In this document: positions 1-8,759 of the stretch, one piece after another
How the letters are laid out: every line of letters starts with the position of its first letter
Numbering within the stretch: the first letter of the stretch is position 1
DNA from: Anaerostipes hominis (ex Lee et al. 2021)
GTDB lineage: Bacteria > Bacillota > Clostridia > Lachnospirales > Lachnospiraceae
Assembly: GCF_002270485.1 (NCBI RefSeq)
Contig: NZ_NQOG01000006.1
Coordinates: 62,001-126,000, forward strand
Length of the DNA stretch: 64,000 nucleotides
Reading direction: 5' to 3'
Notes under the pieces: generated by a model
What the model was told of the DNA's origin: nothing
Databases searched by the model: none
Seen by the model: only the letters and a program-made list of their open reading frames with translations
Made by a program: the position numbers and the translations under genes

Positions 1-1
1 T

Positions 2-196
2 AAAAAAGCATTGAAAGCTGGTGCAAAAGCTGGCGGTTTATCGTATGCTGATGTACGAGCTGATATTGAAGCAACGATTGATGAAGCTATGAACAGCACA
101 GATCCGGAGGTGCAGGCAAATTTTAAAAAGATCTTCGGGAATAAACGCCCTATACCAGAAGAATATATTTATAAGATTACGAAGAAAAAAGTTTAA
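2..196 (+). CDS. C-terminal part of a small accessory protein, cut by the window edge
   Basis: The reading frame is open from the first bases, so the gene starts outside the window; about 64 residues are visible. The part runs through a charged helix, then [12 protein letters not shown] and a basic tail ending KKKV. The spacing of the IFG and P-EE-I motifs resembles short proteins that automatic annotation labels Spo0A C-terminal-domain-like in gut Clostridia and their conjugative elements. That match is from memory and weak. It sits beside decayed mobile-element genes, which suits an accessory origin. Confidence 0.45.
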   Translation, partial: KKALKAGAKAGGLSYADVRADIEATIDEAMNSTDPEVQANFKKIFGNKRPIPEEYIYKITKKKV

Positions 197-228
197 TTTC
201 TTTAATTAGTTTTGTAATAGAAAAGAAC

Positions 229-650
229 TCAACTTATCGCTTTAGGTGTTTGTCGTAGTTTTGTTGCCAAAATGACAGCGGAGAATAGGGACATCAAGCT
301 GCCGTATACAAAAGGCTCATAAGCCCCGATTCCATCCCACAGAAGCCCAGCAATTACCCTTGCAGGCAGCAAGGCAATCCCGGCAAGGGTGGAGTGCAGC
401 CCCAGCATCGTCCCCTTTAACTGCGGCGGAGCAATTTCCGCGATGAATGCCCGTTCCACACCTGCTGTCATGGCAGTAAACACGCCATAAATTACAAAAA
501 TCAGAAAGACAGGTTTGCACAAGGAATCGCCAAAAGAGAAGCCGTCAGGTTATAGATGAAGTAAAGCGGGATGGTATTGCTGCTGTCAAATCCGATATCT
601 GCGGCACGGAGCAGTAGAAAACTGTTTGAAGAATTATTGCACCAAATGGT
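229..650 (-). pseudogene. MFS transporter remnant (C-terminal half, frameshifted)
   Basis: The last 97 residues are a typical C-terminal half of a major facilitator permease, with GVERAFIAEIAP followed by LKGTMLGLHST and three hydrophobic segments. The preceding piece (LLRAADIGFDSS, then TIPLYFIYNL) lies in another frame just upstream, so there is a frameshift near position 520-530. Everything N-terminal of that is missing. The upstream end is joined directly to a fragment of an unrelated gene, which points to a deletion. It is not expected to make a working transporter. Confidence 0.75.
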
Positions 651-733
651 CTGCAAGCTGGAAAATCACCATTTATTGTTACAATAAAAAAGCAACCACA
701 ATCTTTTATAAATTCATATTCCTTACTCATCAT
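640..733 (-). pseudogene. N-terminal fragment of a pyridoxamine-phosphate-oxidase-like flavoprotein
   Basis: The first 30 or so residues (MMSKEYEFIKDCG, then a hydrophobic strand, then ACRPFGAI) match the start of the small FMN-binding split-barrel proteins often annotated as pyridoxamine 5'-phosphate oxidase family or NimA-like. After FGAI the reading enters the MFS remnant in the wrong frame, so about three quarters of the protein is gone. The junction near 640-650 looks like a deletion joining two genes. Confidence 0.6.
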
Positions 734-756
734 TGATTATGTATAATCCAATCATA

Positions 757-1020
757 TCAGCAGTTCACCTTGCGGAAAGCCCGGCTGAAGGGCTCTGTGG
801 AACTATATCCGTATTTCATTGCTAACTCTGCCACAGAAGCAGTTCCAGAAAGCAATTCTTCCGCAGCAAGTGTCATTTTTCTCTTGGTAATATGCTCGTT
901 GACACTATGGTCGAAGACATACCGGAACAGCTTTTGTAGAGAAGAAAGAGAAACGCTGGAAGCTTTGGCGATATTCTCTTGCGTACAATTGTCCGAAATA
1001 TGAAGCGTACTACACGTCAA
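757..1020 (-). pseudogene. AraC-family regulator fragment (DNA-binding domain only)
   Basis: The 87 residues cover both helix-turn-helix units of an AraC/XylS domain: IAKASSVSLSSLQKLFR, then the linker, then VAELAMKYGYSSTEPFSRAFRK. The ligand-binding domain is missing at the N-terminus. The C-terminal end stops two residues after the conserved FSRAFRK, before the usual G-x-x-P-x-x-Y/F ending. It is therefore truncated on both sides and lies among other broken genes. Confidence 0.75.
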
Positions 1021-1123
1021 ACCGCCTAAATATAGGCGTGGCAGGAGAAAATCTATGCTCCTGCCGATACATATCTATTTTTATCCTTATCGAGTGTAAA
1101 TCAAGAGCCAGACGCAAAGACGC

Positions 1124-1170
1124 AGAGCCGATAATTTATAGGTTAATGTAACTTGTAGATTGTCGGCTCT
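1124..1170. terminator. hairpin, probable intrinsic terminator
   Basis: AGAGCCGATAAT pairs with ATTGTCGGCTCT (12 bp with one G-T pair) around a 23-nt loop and is followed by TATTTG on the plus strand. It stands in a stretch (1021-1252) with no other recognisable gene. Confidence 0.5.
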
Positions 1171-1252
1171 TATTTGTTTCCTGCAAAGCACATTAACAAA
1201 TAATTCTTAAAGAAACATCGCTAAAAGGAAAATAGGGAAAATAAGAAGCTGA

Positions 1253-1435
1253 TTACTTCTTATTCTCCCTGCTGTTCAAGATACCGTCAATCGTACCTTG
1301 AATAATTTTTAATTCGTTATCACTCAATAAATCAAGTGATGTTTCTATCTGACGGCGAGCTGTGCTTTTGCCAACTTTCTCTGGCGGATAGAAATATTCA
1401 TCAACCGATATATTGAACATGGTAACTAAATCATG
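1253..1435 (-). pseudogene. C-terminal remnant of an XRE-type regulator
   Basis: Read on the minus strand this encodes DLVTMFNISVDEYFYPPE, then KSTARRQIETSLDLLSDNELKIIQGTIDGIL and a stop. This is the C-terminal part of the small helix-turn-helix regulators carried by many Clostridia conjugative transposons. The DNA-binding N-terminus is absent and the frame runs into unrelated AT-rich sequence at about 1436. The following 1436-1675 holds nothing I recognise. Confidence 0.6.
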
Positions 1436-1674
1436 GAATCAACTGAAGAAATATTTCAGTCCAGTATTACAATCATTATACCCTTTACAAGAATTTAAAA
1501 TTCATATCAATAACATTTACAAAGCAGTCTGTTTGTGTACTTACATTCACACGGGCTGTTTTCATTTTATTAAAAAGTTTTTTCGATTTTTTCTGGTTTC
1601 AACTTAACAAATCATACCTGCCATTCCCTATATGGTGCGGAAAGAGGGATAAACACTTTTCACGTCATAACGGA

Positions 1675-1822
1675 AAGGCGGTAATGATATTCGTATTTGT
1701 GATGATGAATTGGCAGAAGCCTTGAAAAAGCTGTCCGAACGTAACTGTGAAAATTTACTGATGTACTATTTCTTGGACATGAGTGACACCGAGATTGCAA
1801 AAAAACAGAATATTTTCAGAAG
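1675..1822 (+). pseudogene. sigma-70-like regulator fragment from a conjugative element
   Basis: The reading frame gives NDIRICDDELAEALKKL, then RNCENLLMYYFLDMSDTEIAKK. This matches region 4 of the small sigma-like proteins found in Tn916-type and related conjugative transposons, where the text normally continues into a helix-turn-helix (STVYRHR or similar). Here that helix is lost after AKKQN, and the frame enters another fragment. Confidence 0.6.
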
Positions 1823-1829
1823 TGGAGTT

Positions 1830-1996
1830 TTTCAAAACCGACACAATTCATATCAAAGTGCTGTTTGCGTCCACTCTATGATGAATACGGTAATGTTTAT
1901 ATTGTTGTAGATATGGAGTTAAAAGGACTTATCCGAGAAGCACTTATCAAAATGATTTTAGGGTTTGATATTGCCTTAGAAATTGAAGAAGAATAA
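1830..1996 (+). pseudogene. tail of a mobile-element helper protein
   Basis: In a different frame from the sigma fragment, LYDEYGNVYIVVDMELKGLIREALIKM and an acidic end (EIEEE) lead to a stop at 1994-1996. No start is present. I do not recognise the family. Its place between a sigma-like fragment and an integrase fragment suggests it belonged to the same conjugative element. Confidence 0.4.
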
Positions 1997-2014
1997 CAAG
2001 CAGTAACGTAGAGC

Positions 2015-2508
2015 ATGATTTGTTCAATCCCCTCTTTCCTGCTCTGCACCCTGCTTTTACATGAAAGCATACCGCTTTCACCGGTTGTGCTTCTGTTAGA
2101 AACGGGACTTCATATTTCTGAATTTTGTGGATTGACAACGCATATTGATATGCAGAACAGAATACTCAATATAGACCACCAGCTATTAAGAGATAGCGAA
2201 ATCGGCTACTATATTGATACTCCAAAAACAAAGAACGGAAAACGAGAACTTCCATTGGCAGAAAGAGCTTATCAAGCACTCCAAAGAATACTAAAGAACA
2301 AGTTACCGAACATCACACCTCATTCAGACATACCTATTGTACGAATATGGAAAACAAAGGAATGAACCCTAATACTCTGCAATATCTCATGGGACACGCT
2401 AACATAACCATGACACTTGGCTATTATGCACACGGTACATTTCAATCTGCAAAAGCGGAACTGGAAAGACTGGTAAGCTGGGATAATTTAAAAATAAGCT
2501 TTCTTTGA
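2015..2508 (+). pseudogene. decayed tyrosine integrase of a conjugative transposon
   Basis: The first part holds the box-I region, here ETGLHISEFCGL, followed by the beta-sheet with IDTPKTKNGKRELPL. The second part, in another frame from 2347, has LMGHANITMTLGYYAH with the box-II histidine and the nucleophile tyrosine. The stretch with the HxxR motif between them is deleted. The invariant box-I arginine (normally TGLRISE) has become histidine. The gene is therefore dead, but it shows that a Tn916-like integrase once stood at this end of the element. Confidence 0.8.
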
Positions 2509-2547
2509 AAATGTTAATACTCTTTTCAAAAGTAAGACAAGCAGAAT

Positions 2548-2580
2548 AAATGATCCATGAGACGTTATCATGGATCATTT
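2548..2580. terminator. intrinsic terminator after the integrase remnant
   Basis: AAATGATCCATGA and TCATGGATCATTT form a perfect 13-bp stem with a 7-nt loop, followed by TTC. It marks the boundary between the mobile-element debris and the MATE gene. Confidence 0.75.
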
Positions 2581-2701
2581 TTCTATCCATTCATTATAAT
2601 GAGACTATCAAATAATTTAAATTTATACAAAATAATGAAGATATCTTGATTGCTTTTTGGTATAATAAAGATAATTATCAAGGAAAGATGAGAGTATTAT
2701 T

Positions 2702-4057
2702 ATGATATCTGAAAAATCTTTTTATAAAACCTTTGCTCTGCTGACGTTATCGCTGGCATTGCAAAATCTGCTCACCTACGGCGTCAATCTGGCGGATAAC
2801 CTGATGCTTGGTTCCTACAGTGAGACGGCTCTGTCCGGCTCGGCCCTGTGCAACCAGATTCAGTTTTTTTTACAGATGCTGGTGGTGGGTGCCTCGGAAG
2901 GGGCAGTGGTCATGGGAACTCAGTATTTCGGAAAAGGCAGGTTTGAGCCCATCGTACATACCATCGGGACCGCAGTGCGCTTCGGCGGCGGTATTGCTGC
3001 GGTCATGTTTCTGCTGATTCTGTTCTTCCCAGGACAGATCCTGGGCCTTCTCACCAATGACGCCGCTGTCATTGCAGAAGGAGTGAAGTATCTGCAGATT
3101 ATTTGTTTTACCTACCTGATGTTTACAGTGACTAATATTTTGACGGCATCCCTGAGATCCGTCGGGATCGTTAAAATAGGATATATCATCTCAGCATCTA
3201 CGCTGATCCTGAATATTATCCTGAACTCATGCCTGATCTACGGCAATTTTGGATTTCCGGAGCTGGGTATCCGGGGCGCAGCCGTTGCGACGCTCTGTTC
3301 ACGCACGGTGGAACTTTTGATCGTGATCTGGTATTTAAAATACAAGGAACATTCCCTGAACCTGACCTTAAAAAAGCTGGTATTCATCGACCGGTCGTAC
3401 ATCAGAGACTATAAAAGGACCGCACTTCCGGTACTCACAAGCCAGGCACAATGGGGCCTTGCCCAGATGGCGCAGACCGGGGTGCTCGGCCATTTAGGAG
3501 CCCCGGCCATTGCGGCCAACTCTATTGCCACCATTGTATTTCAGATCATCACGGTGGTGGTCTACGGCTCTGCCAGCGCCTCAGGGATCATGATCGGATG
3601 GACCATCGGGGAGGGAAAAGAAAAGAATATAAAACCTATGGTAAAAACCCTGGAGATTTTATTCCTGTCCATCGGCATTTTATCGGGACTGGCCATTTTC
3701 CTGATCCGTGAACCGGTCCTGTCCCTGTATCAGATCTCCCCGCAGGCAAAGGCACTTTCCATGCAGTTTATGGCAATACTGTCGGTGACAACTGTTGGGA
3801 CCGCATATCAGATGTCCTGCGACAACGGTATTATCCGCGGAGGAGGCAACACCAGCTTCAGCATGAAAATGAACCTGATCAGCATGTGGCTGATCTTGCT
3901 GCCGATTTCTATCTTTGCCGCCTTTGTCCTGCATCTGTCCCCGATCATTGTCTTCTTCCTCCTGAAATGGGATCAGCTTTATAAGGCAATCCCTGTATTC
4001 ATAAGGCTGCACCGCTGGAAGTGGATCACCAAGGTCACAAGGGAAGAAGCTGCCTAG
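2702..4057 (+). CDS. MATE-family multidrug/cation antiporter
   Basis: A 451-residue protein with twelve predicted membrane segments and two related halves, typical in length for a Na+- or H+-coupled MATE exporter. Early features include the DNLMLGSYSETALSG segment (MATE signature region in TM1-2) and, near the start of the second half, the conserved ALPVLTSQAQWGLAQ. It would export drugs or metabolites from the cytoplasm; the substrate cannot be read from sequence. The start ATG follows GGAAAGATGAGAG. A TATAAT at 2661-2666 may be its -10 box, without a good -35. It is followed after 21 bp by a small gene that may share the transcript. Confidence 0.9.
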   Translation: MISEKSFYKTFALLTLSLALQNLLTYGVNLADNLMLGSYSETALSGSALCNQIQFFLQMLVVGASEGAVVMGTQYFGKGRFEPIVHTIGTAVRFGGGIAAVMFLLILFFPGQILGLLTNDAAVIAEGVKYLQIICFTYLMFTVTNILTASLRSVGIVKIGYIISASTLILNIILNSCLIYGNFGFPELGIRGAAVATLCSRTVELLIVIWYLKYKEHSLNLTLKKLVFIDRSYIRDYKRTALPVLTSQAQWGLAQMAQTGVLGHLGAPAIAANSIATIVFQIITVVVYGSASASGIMIGWTIGEGKEKNIKPMVKTLEILFLSIGILSGLAIFLIREPVLSLYQISPQAKALSMQFMAILSVTTVGTAYQMSCDNGIIRGGGNTSFSMKMNLISMWLILLPISIFAAFVLHLSPIIVFFLLKWDQLYKAIPVFIRLHRWKWITKVTREEAA

Positions 4058-4078
4058 AGAGAAAGGAGAGAACCTGTC

Positions 4079-4504
4079 ATGAAACTGATCACCTGTCTGG
4101 ATGACAAAAACGGCCTATTATTCCATTGCAGAAGGCAGAGCCAGGACCGTGGGCTCAGGGCTTTTATGAAAGACATGGTAAAAGGCTCCAGAGTATATAT
4201 GAACTCTTACACCTATGAGCTCTATAAAGATATCCCAAATGCTGTGGTCTGCGATGATTTCTTAGAAAAGGCAGACACCGGGGATTACTGTCTGGTGGAA
4301 GACTGTCCGGTAAAGGAATATGAAGACCGTATTGAAGAATTGATCCTATTCCGCTGGAATAAGATCTATCCGGCAGACTTGTATTTTGACCTGGATCTGT
4401 CGGCATGGCATCTGGAAGAAACAGAGGAGTTTGAAGGATCCACCCATCATATCACCAAAAAAAGATATACAAAGGAGAAACATCACTATGAAACTGCGAA
4501 ATAG
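4079..4504 (+). CDS. conserved hypothetical protein of 141 residues
   Basis: A small soluble protein with no signal peptide, starting MKLITCLDDKNG and containing FHCRRQSQDR, a central FLEKADTGDYCLVED and the ending ELILFRWNKIYPADLYFD. Similar short Lachnospiraceae proteins have, as I recall, been auto-labelled ribonuclease Z. No HxHxDH metal motif is present, so that name should not be trusted. It has a good ribosome site (GAAAGGAGAG) and its last 17 bases overlap the next gene, which indicates translational coupling with the nuclease lipoprotein. Function unknown. Confidence 0.7.
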   Translation: MKLITCLDDKNGLLFHCRRQSQDRGLRAFMKDMVKGSRVYMNSYTYELYKDIPNAVVCDDFLEKADTGDYCLVEDCPVKEYEDRIEELILFRWNKIYPADLYFDLDLSAWHLEETEEFEGSTHHITKKRYTKEKHHYETAK

Positions 4505-5408
4505 AATCTCAGCCGCACTGTTGACCCTGATCCTGGCACTCAGCCTCGGAGCGTGCCAGGCAGCTGACAAATCCGGTTCAGCTGTCAAAATGACGGTAAA
4601 GACCGAAACACAGAATGTGTCCATAGACAATATCCCCGACTATTCAGGCAAAATGTATGTGGAGCTAAATAACAACAGCCCTGATTTTTCTTCAAAGGAT
4701 TTAAAATCCAAATCCTACGAGTCCTACAGTAAACTGGATTCTCTGGGCAGATGCGGCACAGCCGAAGCAAACATCGGAAAAGACATCATGCCCACAAAAA
4801 AGCGCGGAGCCATCGGAATGGTGAAACCCACGGGGTGGCATACCGTTAAATACAGCAGTGTAGACGGCAAGTATCTCTATAACCGCTGCCATCTGATCGG
4901 TTATCAGCTCACCGGAGAAAATGCAAATGAAAAGAATCTCATCACAGGAACCAGAGCCATGAACGTGGACGGAATGCTGCCGTTTGAAGACATGGTGGCC
5001 GACTACGTAAAGGAAACCGGAAACCATGTTCTGTACCGGGTCACTCCGGTCTATGAAAAGAAGGATCTGGTAGCAAAAGGTGTTCAGATGGAAGCGAAAT
5101 CTGTGGAGGATAAAGGAAAAGCAATAGAGTTTAATGTCTTTGTATATAATGTGCAGCCAGGTATATCCATTGACTACAAAACAGGTGAGAGCACGGCATC
5201 AAAAGCGGTATCCGGCCAAAAGAGAACATCTTCCGAAAAAAGCAGTCATGAAAGTACCTCAAGTTATATCTGCGGTAATTCCAGGTCCAAAGTTTATCAC
5301 TGTCCTGGGCAGAGAGATTATGAAAAAATGAAATCCTCTAAGTATCTTGTGAAGTTCCAGAGTGAAAAGGAAGCACAGCAGGCAGGATACAGAAAAGCGA
5401 AAAGATAA
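4488..5408 (+). CDS. secreted DNA/RNA non-specific endonuclease lipoprotein
   Basis: I place the start at the ATG after AAAGGAGAAA, giving 306 residues, rather than at a longer upstream frame. Residues 1-23 form a lipoprotein signal (LSLGAC, lipidated Cys23), so the enzyme should be anchored outside the cell. The beta-beta-alpha-metal nuclease core shows YNRCHLIGYQL and ENANEKNLITGTRAMN, with the catalytic His and metal-ligand Asn in the places seen in EndA/NucA-type nucleases. The RCH form replaces DRGH, as is usual in this clostridial branch. The C-terminus (VYHCPGQ, then KMKSSKYL, QSEKEAQQAGYRKAKR) is a small accessory domain often attached to such enzymes. A role in nutrient or DNA scavenging is likely. 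Confidence 0.85.
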   Translation: MKLRNRISAALLTLILALSLGACQAADKSGSAVKMTVKTETQNVSIDNIPDYSGKMYVELNNNSPDFSSKDLKSKSYESYSKLDSLGRCGTAEANIGKDIMPTKKRGAIGMVKPTGWHTVKYSSVDGKYLYNRCHLIGYQLTGENANEKNLITGTRAMNVDGMLPFEDMVADYVKETGNHVLYRVTPVYEKKDLVAKGVQMEAKSVEDKGKAIEFNVFVYNVQPGISIDYKTGESTASKAVSGQKRTSSEKSSHESTSSYICGNSRSKVYHCPGQRDYEKMKSSKYLVKFQSEKEAQQAGYRKAKR

Positions 5409-5429
5409 CGATTTAAATCAGAGGGAGGA

Positions 5430-5798
5430 CAAAAGTATGACCTCCTGCATGAGGCTATCCGGACCATGGTCCTATGGTCAACCGTTTTCTGTGTCATCTT
5501 TGGTTTATCCGTTGCCCTGTTTTCCGCATCCACCATATCCCAGTTTACAAAGGATGACCTTGTCATGATCGATGTGGGACGGAAAGCACTGAGGACAAAC
5601 GGACTGTCATTTTTTGTGTTTGGGTGTTATACAGTGTATTCCTCCCTTTACCTCGCCCTTGGAAAGGCAAAAGAGGGTTTTATCCTGGGCACCTGCAGAC
5701 AGGGGATCTGTTTTCTTCCTATCATCCTGGCAGCTGCGGTCACTGTTTTTATGGCTTTCAGCCTTCGCAGAGAGTTGATTGCCTTTTCCTGTGCCTGA
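5430..5798 (+). pseudogene. MATE exporter remnant (C-terminal part)
   Basis: The frame encodes YDLLHEAIRTMVLWSTVFC, then ALGKAKEGFILGTCRQGICFLPIIL, which are hallmarks of the second half of a MATE transporter. After PIIL the sequence jumps to AAAVTVFMAFSLRREL, skipping about 20 residues, so there is an internal in-frame deletion. The whole N-terminal half is absent and no sensible start exists. It is a decayed paralog of the MATE exporters elsewhere in the window. Confidence 0.75.
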
Positions 5799-5841
5799 TG
5801 ATAAAATGGTATCACATTTTAAATACAGATTGGAGGAGCAT

Positions 5842-6861
5842 ATGACTTATGAAGAATTGCTGGCTTCAGCCAGAACCTGTATGGGGGCCTACTGCAAGGC
5901 CTGTCCTGTGTGCAACGGAAAAGCCTGCGGCAGCCAGATCCCTGGACCGGGAGCAAAAGGATCAGGGGACACAGCTATCCGCAATTACCAGAAATGGCAG
6001 GAGATACGGGTAAATATGGATACCCTGTCTGAAAACCAGCCGGTGAGCACCGCACTTGAGTTATTTGGACAGACATTCCGTTATCCGTTTTTTGCCGGTC
6101 CCGTAGGCGCTGTAAATCTTCACTATGGTGATAAATACACAGATGTGTCCTACAATGAGGTCCTGGTCTCGGCCTGTGCACAGGCGGGGATTGCCGCTTT
6201 TACCGGTGACGGAGTCAATCCGGAAGTGATGACAGCAGCCACTCAGGCCATCAAGGCAGCCGGCGGCATGGGTGTGCCCACAGTAAAACCATGGAATCTG
6301 GAGACGGTACGGGAGAAGCTTTCTCAGGTTCACAGCTGCGGTGCCTTTGCGGTGGCTATGGACGTGGACGCAGCCGGGCTTCCTTTCTTAAAAAATATGA
6401 CGCCTCCCGCCGGAAGAAAATCGACGGAAGAATTGACAGAGATCATTAAAGAAGCCGGACTTCCTTTCATCGTAAAGGGTGTCATGACGGTCAAGGGTGC
6501 GCTAAAAGCGAAGGAGGCGGGTGCCTCAGCCATCGTTGTGTCCAATCACGGAGGGCGTGTTCTGGATCAGTGCCCGGCCACGGCAGAAGTGCTGGAGGAA
6601 ATCGCAGAAGCGTTAGACGGCTCTATAAAGATCCTGGTTGACAGCGGACTGCGTTCCGGAGCCGATATCTTCAAGGCACTGGCATTAGGGGCAGACGGGG
6701 TCATCATATGCCGTCCGTTTGTGACCGCCGTGTATGGAGGCGGAGCAGAGGGTGTCCATACATATATTGAGAAAATAGGAGCAGAGTTTCAGGATACCAT
6801 GGCCATGTGCGGTGCAAATTCTCTGGAGGAGATCACAAGAGATATGATCCGCTGTCTCTGA
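5842..6861 (+). CDS. FMN-dependent alpha-hydroxy-acid oxidase/dehydrogenase
   Basis: The start is the ATG after TGGAGGAGCAT; an in-frame upstream extension has no ribosome site. The 339-residue protein is a TIM-barrel of the lactate/glycolate oxidase family. The catalytic motif SNHGGRVLD lies near residues 234-242 (proton-abstracting His, substrate-binding Arg). VDSGLRSGADIFKALALGADGV is the phosphate-binding end of the FMN site. The N-terminus is unusual: residues 13-30 carry five cysteines (CMGAYCKACPVCNGKAC), which could hold a metal or Fe-S centre. This variant is common in anaerobes, where it may act as a lactate-type dehydrogenase. The substrate is not known. Confidence 0.85.
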   Translation: MTYEELLASARTCMGAYCKACPVCNGKACGSQIPGPGAKGSGDTAIRNYQKWQEIRVNMDTLSENQPVSTALELFGQTFRYPFFAGPVGAVNLHYGDKYTDVSYNEVLVSACAQAGIAAFTGDGVNPEVMTAATQAIKAAGGMGVPTVKPWNLETVREKLSQVHSCGAFAVAMDVDAAGLPFLKNMTPPAGRKSTEELTEIIKEAGLPFIVKGVMTVKGALKAKEAGASAIVVSNHGGRVLDQCPATAEVLEEIAEALDGSIKILVDSGLRSGADIFKALALGADGVIICRPFVTAVYGGGAEGVHTYIEKIGAEFQDTMAMCGANSLEEITRDMIRCL

Positions 6862-6927
6862 TCATTTGGCTTGTCTTAAATAACGAGACTCATGTATAGC
6901 CGTCACCAGTTATATATCGTCTTTTCC

Positions 6928-6967
6928 GACCCAAGTATAGCATGATCGACTGTACTTGGGTCTTTTT
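6928..6967. terminator. intrinsic terminator
   Basis: GACCCAAGTA and TACTTGGGTC form a perfect 10-bp stem around a 15-nt loop followed by five T. It ends the hydroxyacid oxidase transcript. Confidence 0.8.
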
Positions 6968-7047
6968 ATGTTGTTGAAGCGGGCTTGTCCTGTTTGTGCT
7001 ATAATAATTTTCAGAACGCTTGACACGGAAAGGAGTTTAAAGACATT

Positions 7048-8106
7048 ATGAAACCTCAATCTTATTACGATGAACTGAGCGTGCAGCAGACCTTAAAGCT
7101 AAGAGAACTGATCCGGACACTGCCTCCTTTTTCAAAGGAATTTTTCCGGGCGATCGATACCACGACCCAGGTACGGACCCGGATCGCATATGCGTACGAC
7201 CTGCGGGTGTTTTTCCACTTTCTGATGGATGAAAACCCAGTATACAAAAATTATACGGTACTGGATTTCAAACCTGAAGATTTGGATAGGATTGAATCAG
7301 TGGACCTGGAAGAATATATGGAGTATTTAAAAACCTATGTGTCCGATGACAAACGGATGCAGAACACAGAACGGGGAATTTTCCGCAAAATGTCCTCTTT
7401 GAGAACGTTTTATGCCTATTATTATAAACGTCAGCTGATCAAGACAAACCCAACTCTGCTGGTGGATATGCCAAGGATCCATGAAAAGGAGATCATCCGT
7501 CTGGAGGCGGATGAGGTTGCCTCCCTGCTGGACTTTATCGAGAGAGGCGGCGATAATTTAACCGGACAGAAACGGATGTACTATGAAAAAACAAAAGAAC
7601 GGGATCTGGCTATTATAACCCTGCTTCTCGGAACCGGAATCCGTGTTTCAGAGCTGGTAGGACTGGATATGAACGATGTGGATTTTAAGAACAACGGACT
7701 TCACCTGATTAGAAAAGGCCGGAAAGAAATGACCGTTTATTTCGGGGAGGAAGTGGCAGACGCACTAATTCAGTACATCGAAGGCTCCCGGAGCAAAATA
7801 ATCCCCCGGGAAGGGCATGAGAATGCTTTGTTTTACTCCATGCAGAGGAAACGGATCGGGGTTCAGGCTGTGCAGAACCTTGTAAAAAAATATGCAAAAC
7901 AGGTGACGCCGCTGAAAAAGATCACTCCTCATAAACTTAGGAGTACATATGGTACAGCTCTCTATGAGGAAACCGATGATATTTACCTGGTGGCCGAAGT
8001 CCTGGGGCATAACGATGTGAATACTACAAGAAAACACTATTCTGCCATGTCTGACACGAAGCGGAGACAGGCGGCAAAAAAAGTGACTTTAAGAGAGAAA
8101 AACTAG
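7048..8106 (+). CDS. XerS-like chromosomal tyrosine recombinase
   Basis: A 352-residue tyrosine recombinase with all catalytic residues in place: Arg199 in GTGIRVSEL, the beta-hairpin Lys (RKGRKE), His295 and Arg298 in HKLR, His321 in GHNDVNTT and nucleophile Tyr331 in RKHY. Its length and N-terminal domain resemble the XerS group, which resolves chromosome dimers as a single recombinase. It lies in an apparent operon with pgsA (18-bp gap), with no att-like repeats, excisionase or cargo nearby, so a housekeeping role is more likely than a mobile one. The start ATG follows AAAGGAG; a TATAAT lies at 7000-7005. Confidence 0.8.
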   Translation: MKPQSYYDELSVQQTLKLRELIRTLPPFSKEFFRAIDTTTQVRTRIAYAYDLRVFFHFLMDENPVYKNYTVLDFKPEDLDRIESVDLEEYMEYLKTYVSDDKRMQNTERGIFRKMSSLRTFYAYYYKRQLIKTNPTLLVDMPRIHEKEIIRLEADEVASLLDFIERGGDNLTGQKRMYYEKTKERDLAIITLLLGTGIRVSELVGLDMNDVDFKNNGLHLIRKGRKEMTVYFGEEVADALIQYIEGSRSKIIPREGHENALFYSMQRKRIGVQAVQNLVKKYAKQVTPLKKITPHKLRSTYGTALYEETDDIYLVAEVLGHNDVNTTRKHYSAMSDTKRRQAAKKVTLREKN

Positions 8107-8124
8107 AAAGAGAGAGCCATCCAA

Positions 8125-8682
8125 ATGTTTCAGAAAAAAGATCTTTTTACAATACCGAACCTTATGGGATACTTTCGCATTCTGCTGGTCCCTGTGTTTA
8201 TCTATCTCTATATCAACGCGCATTCTGTGACAGACACATACAAGGCCCTGGCTGTTCTCATTCTCTCAGGTGTCACAGACTTCTTTGATGGAATTGCCGC
8301 AAGAAAGCTTCACCAGGTCACGGAGCTTGGCAAGGCTCTGGACCCTGTGGCTGACAAACTGACCCTGGGCGCGGTGATCTTCTGCCTGATCCGCAGAATC
8401 AATGGTTTCCAGTACCTGTTTCTCGTTTTTATTGTCAAAGAACTGTATATGCTCCTGGGCAACCTGACCGCCATGAAGCTCAATGGAAAAAAGCTGGACG
8501 GGGCAGCCTTCATCGGCAAGGCAGCTACCATGATCACCTACTGGAGCATGGGATTTTTTCTCCTGTTTCCCGGAATGCCAAGGGCCGTCCAGATCTTTCT
8601 GATGATCCTGTGCGGAGGCATGATAACTGCTACAGGACTGTACTATCTTCCTGTGTTTTTCAGGCTTGCCAAAAAAATTTGA
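8125..8682 (+). CDS. pgsA: CDP-diacylglycerol-glycerol-3-phosphate phosphatidyltransferase
   Basis: An integral membrane enzyme of 185 residues making phosphatidylglycerol-phosphate from CDP-diacylglycerol and glycerol-3-phosphate. The CDP-alcohol phosphotransferase signature is complete: D55-G56, A59-R60, G69, D73, D77 within DFFDGIAARKL and TELGKALDPVADK. About five membrane segments follow. The protein is slightly shorter than usual, but nothing essential seems missing. It probably shares a promoter with the recombinase upstream. Related phosphatidyltransferases such as cardiolipin synthases of this fold remain a lesser possibility. Confidence 0.85.
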   Translation: MFQKKDLFTIPNLMGYFRILLVPVFIYLYINAHSVTDTYKALAVLILSGVTDFFDGIAARKLHQVTELGKALDPVADKLTLGAVIFCLIRRINGFQYLFLVFIVKELYMLLGNLTAMKLNGKKLDGAAFIGKAATMITYWSMGFFLLFPGMPRAVQIFLMILCGGMITATGLYYLPVFFRLAKKI

Positions 8683-8759
8683 CAAAGTTCCAAACAGATT
8701 TGCTGGCACTTTGTTGTGGGATTCAATATAATGATGGCACAGAAAGGAGCACCGTTTGT

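Noticed and set aside
4079-4504. Ribonuclease Z label for the 141-residue protein
   Set aside because: It is far too short and lacks the HxHxDH metal motif of the metallo-beta-lactamase fold.
7048-8106. XerS-like recombinase as the integrase of a mobile element
   Set aside because: It is intact but sits in an operon with pgsA, with no flanking repeats, excisionase or accessory cargo; chromosome-dimer resolution is the simpler reading.
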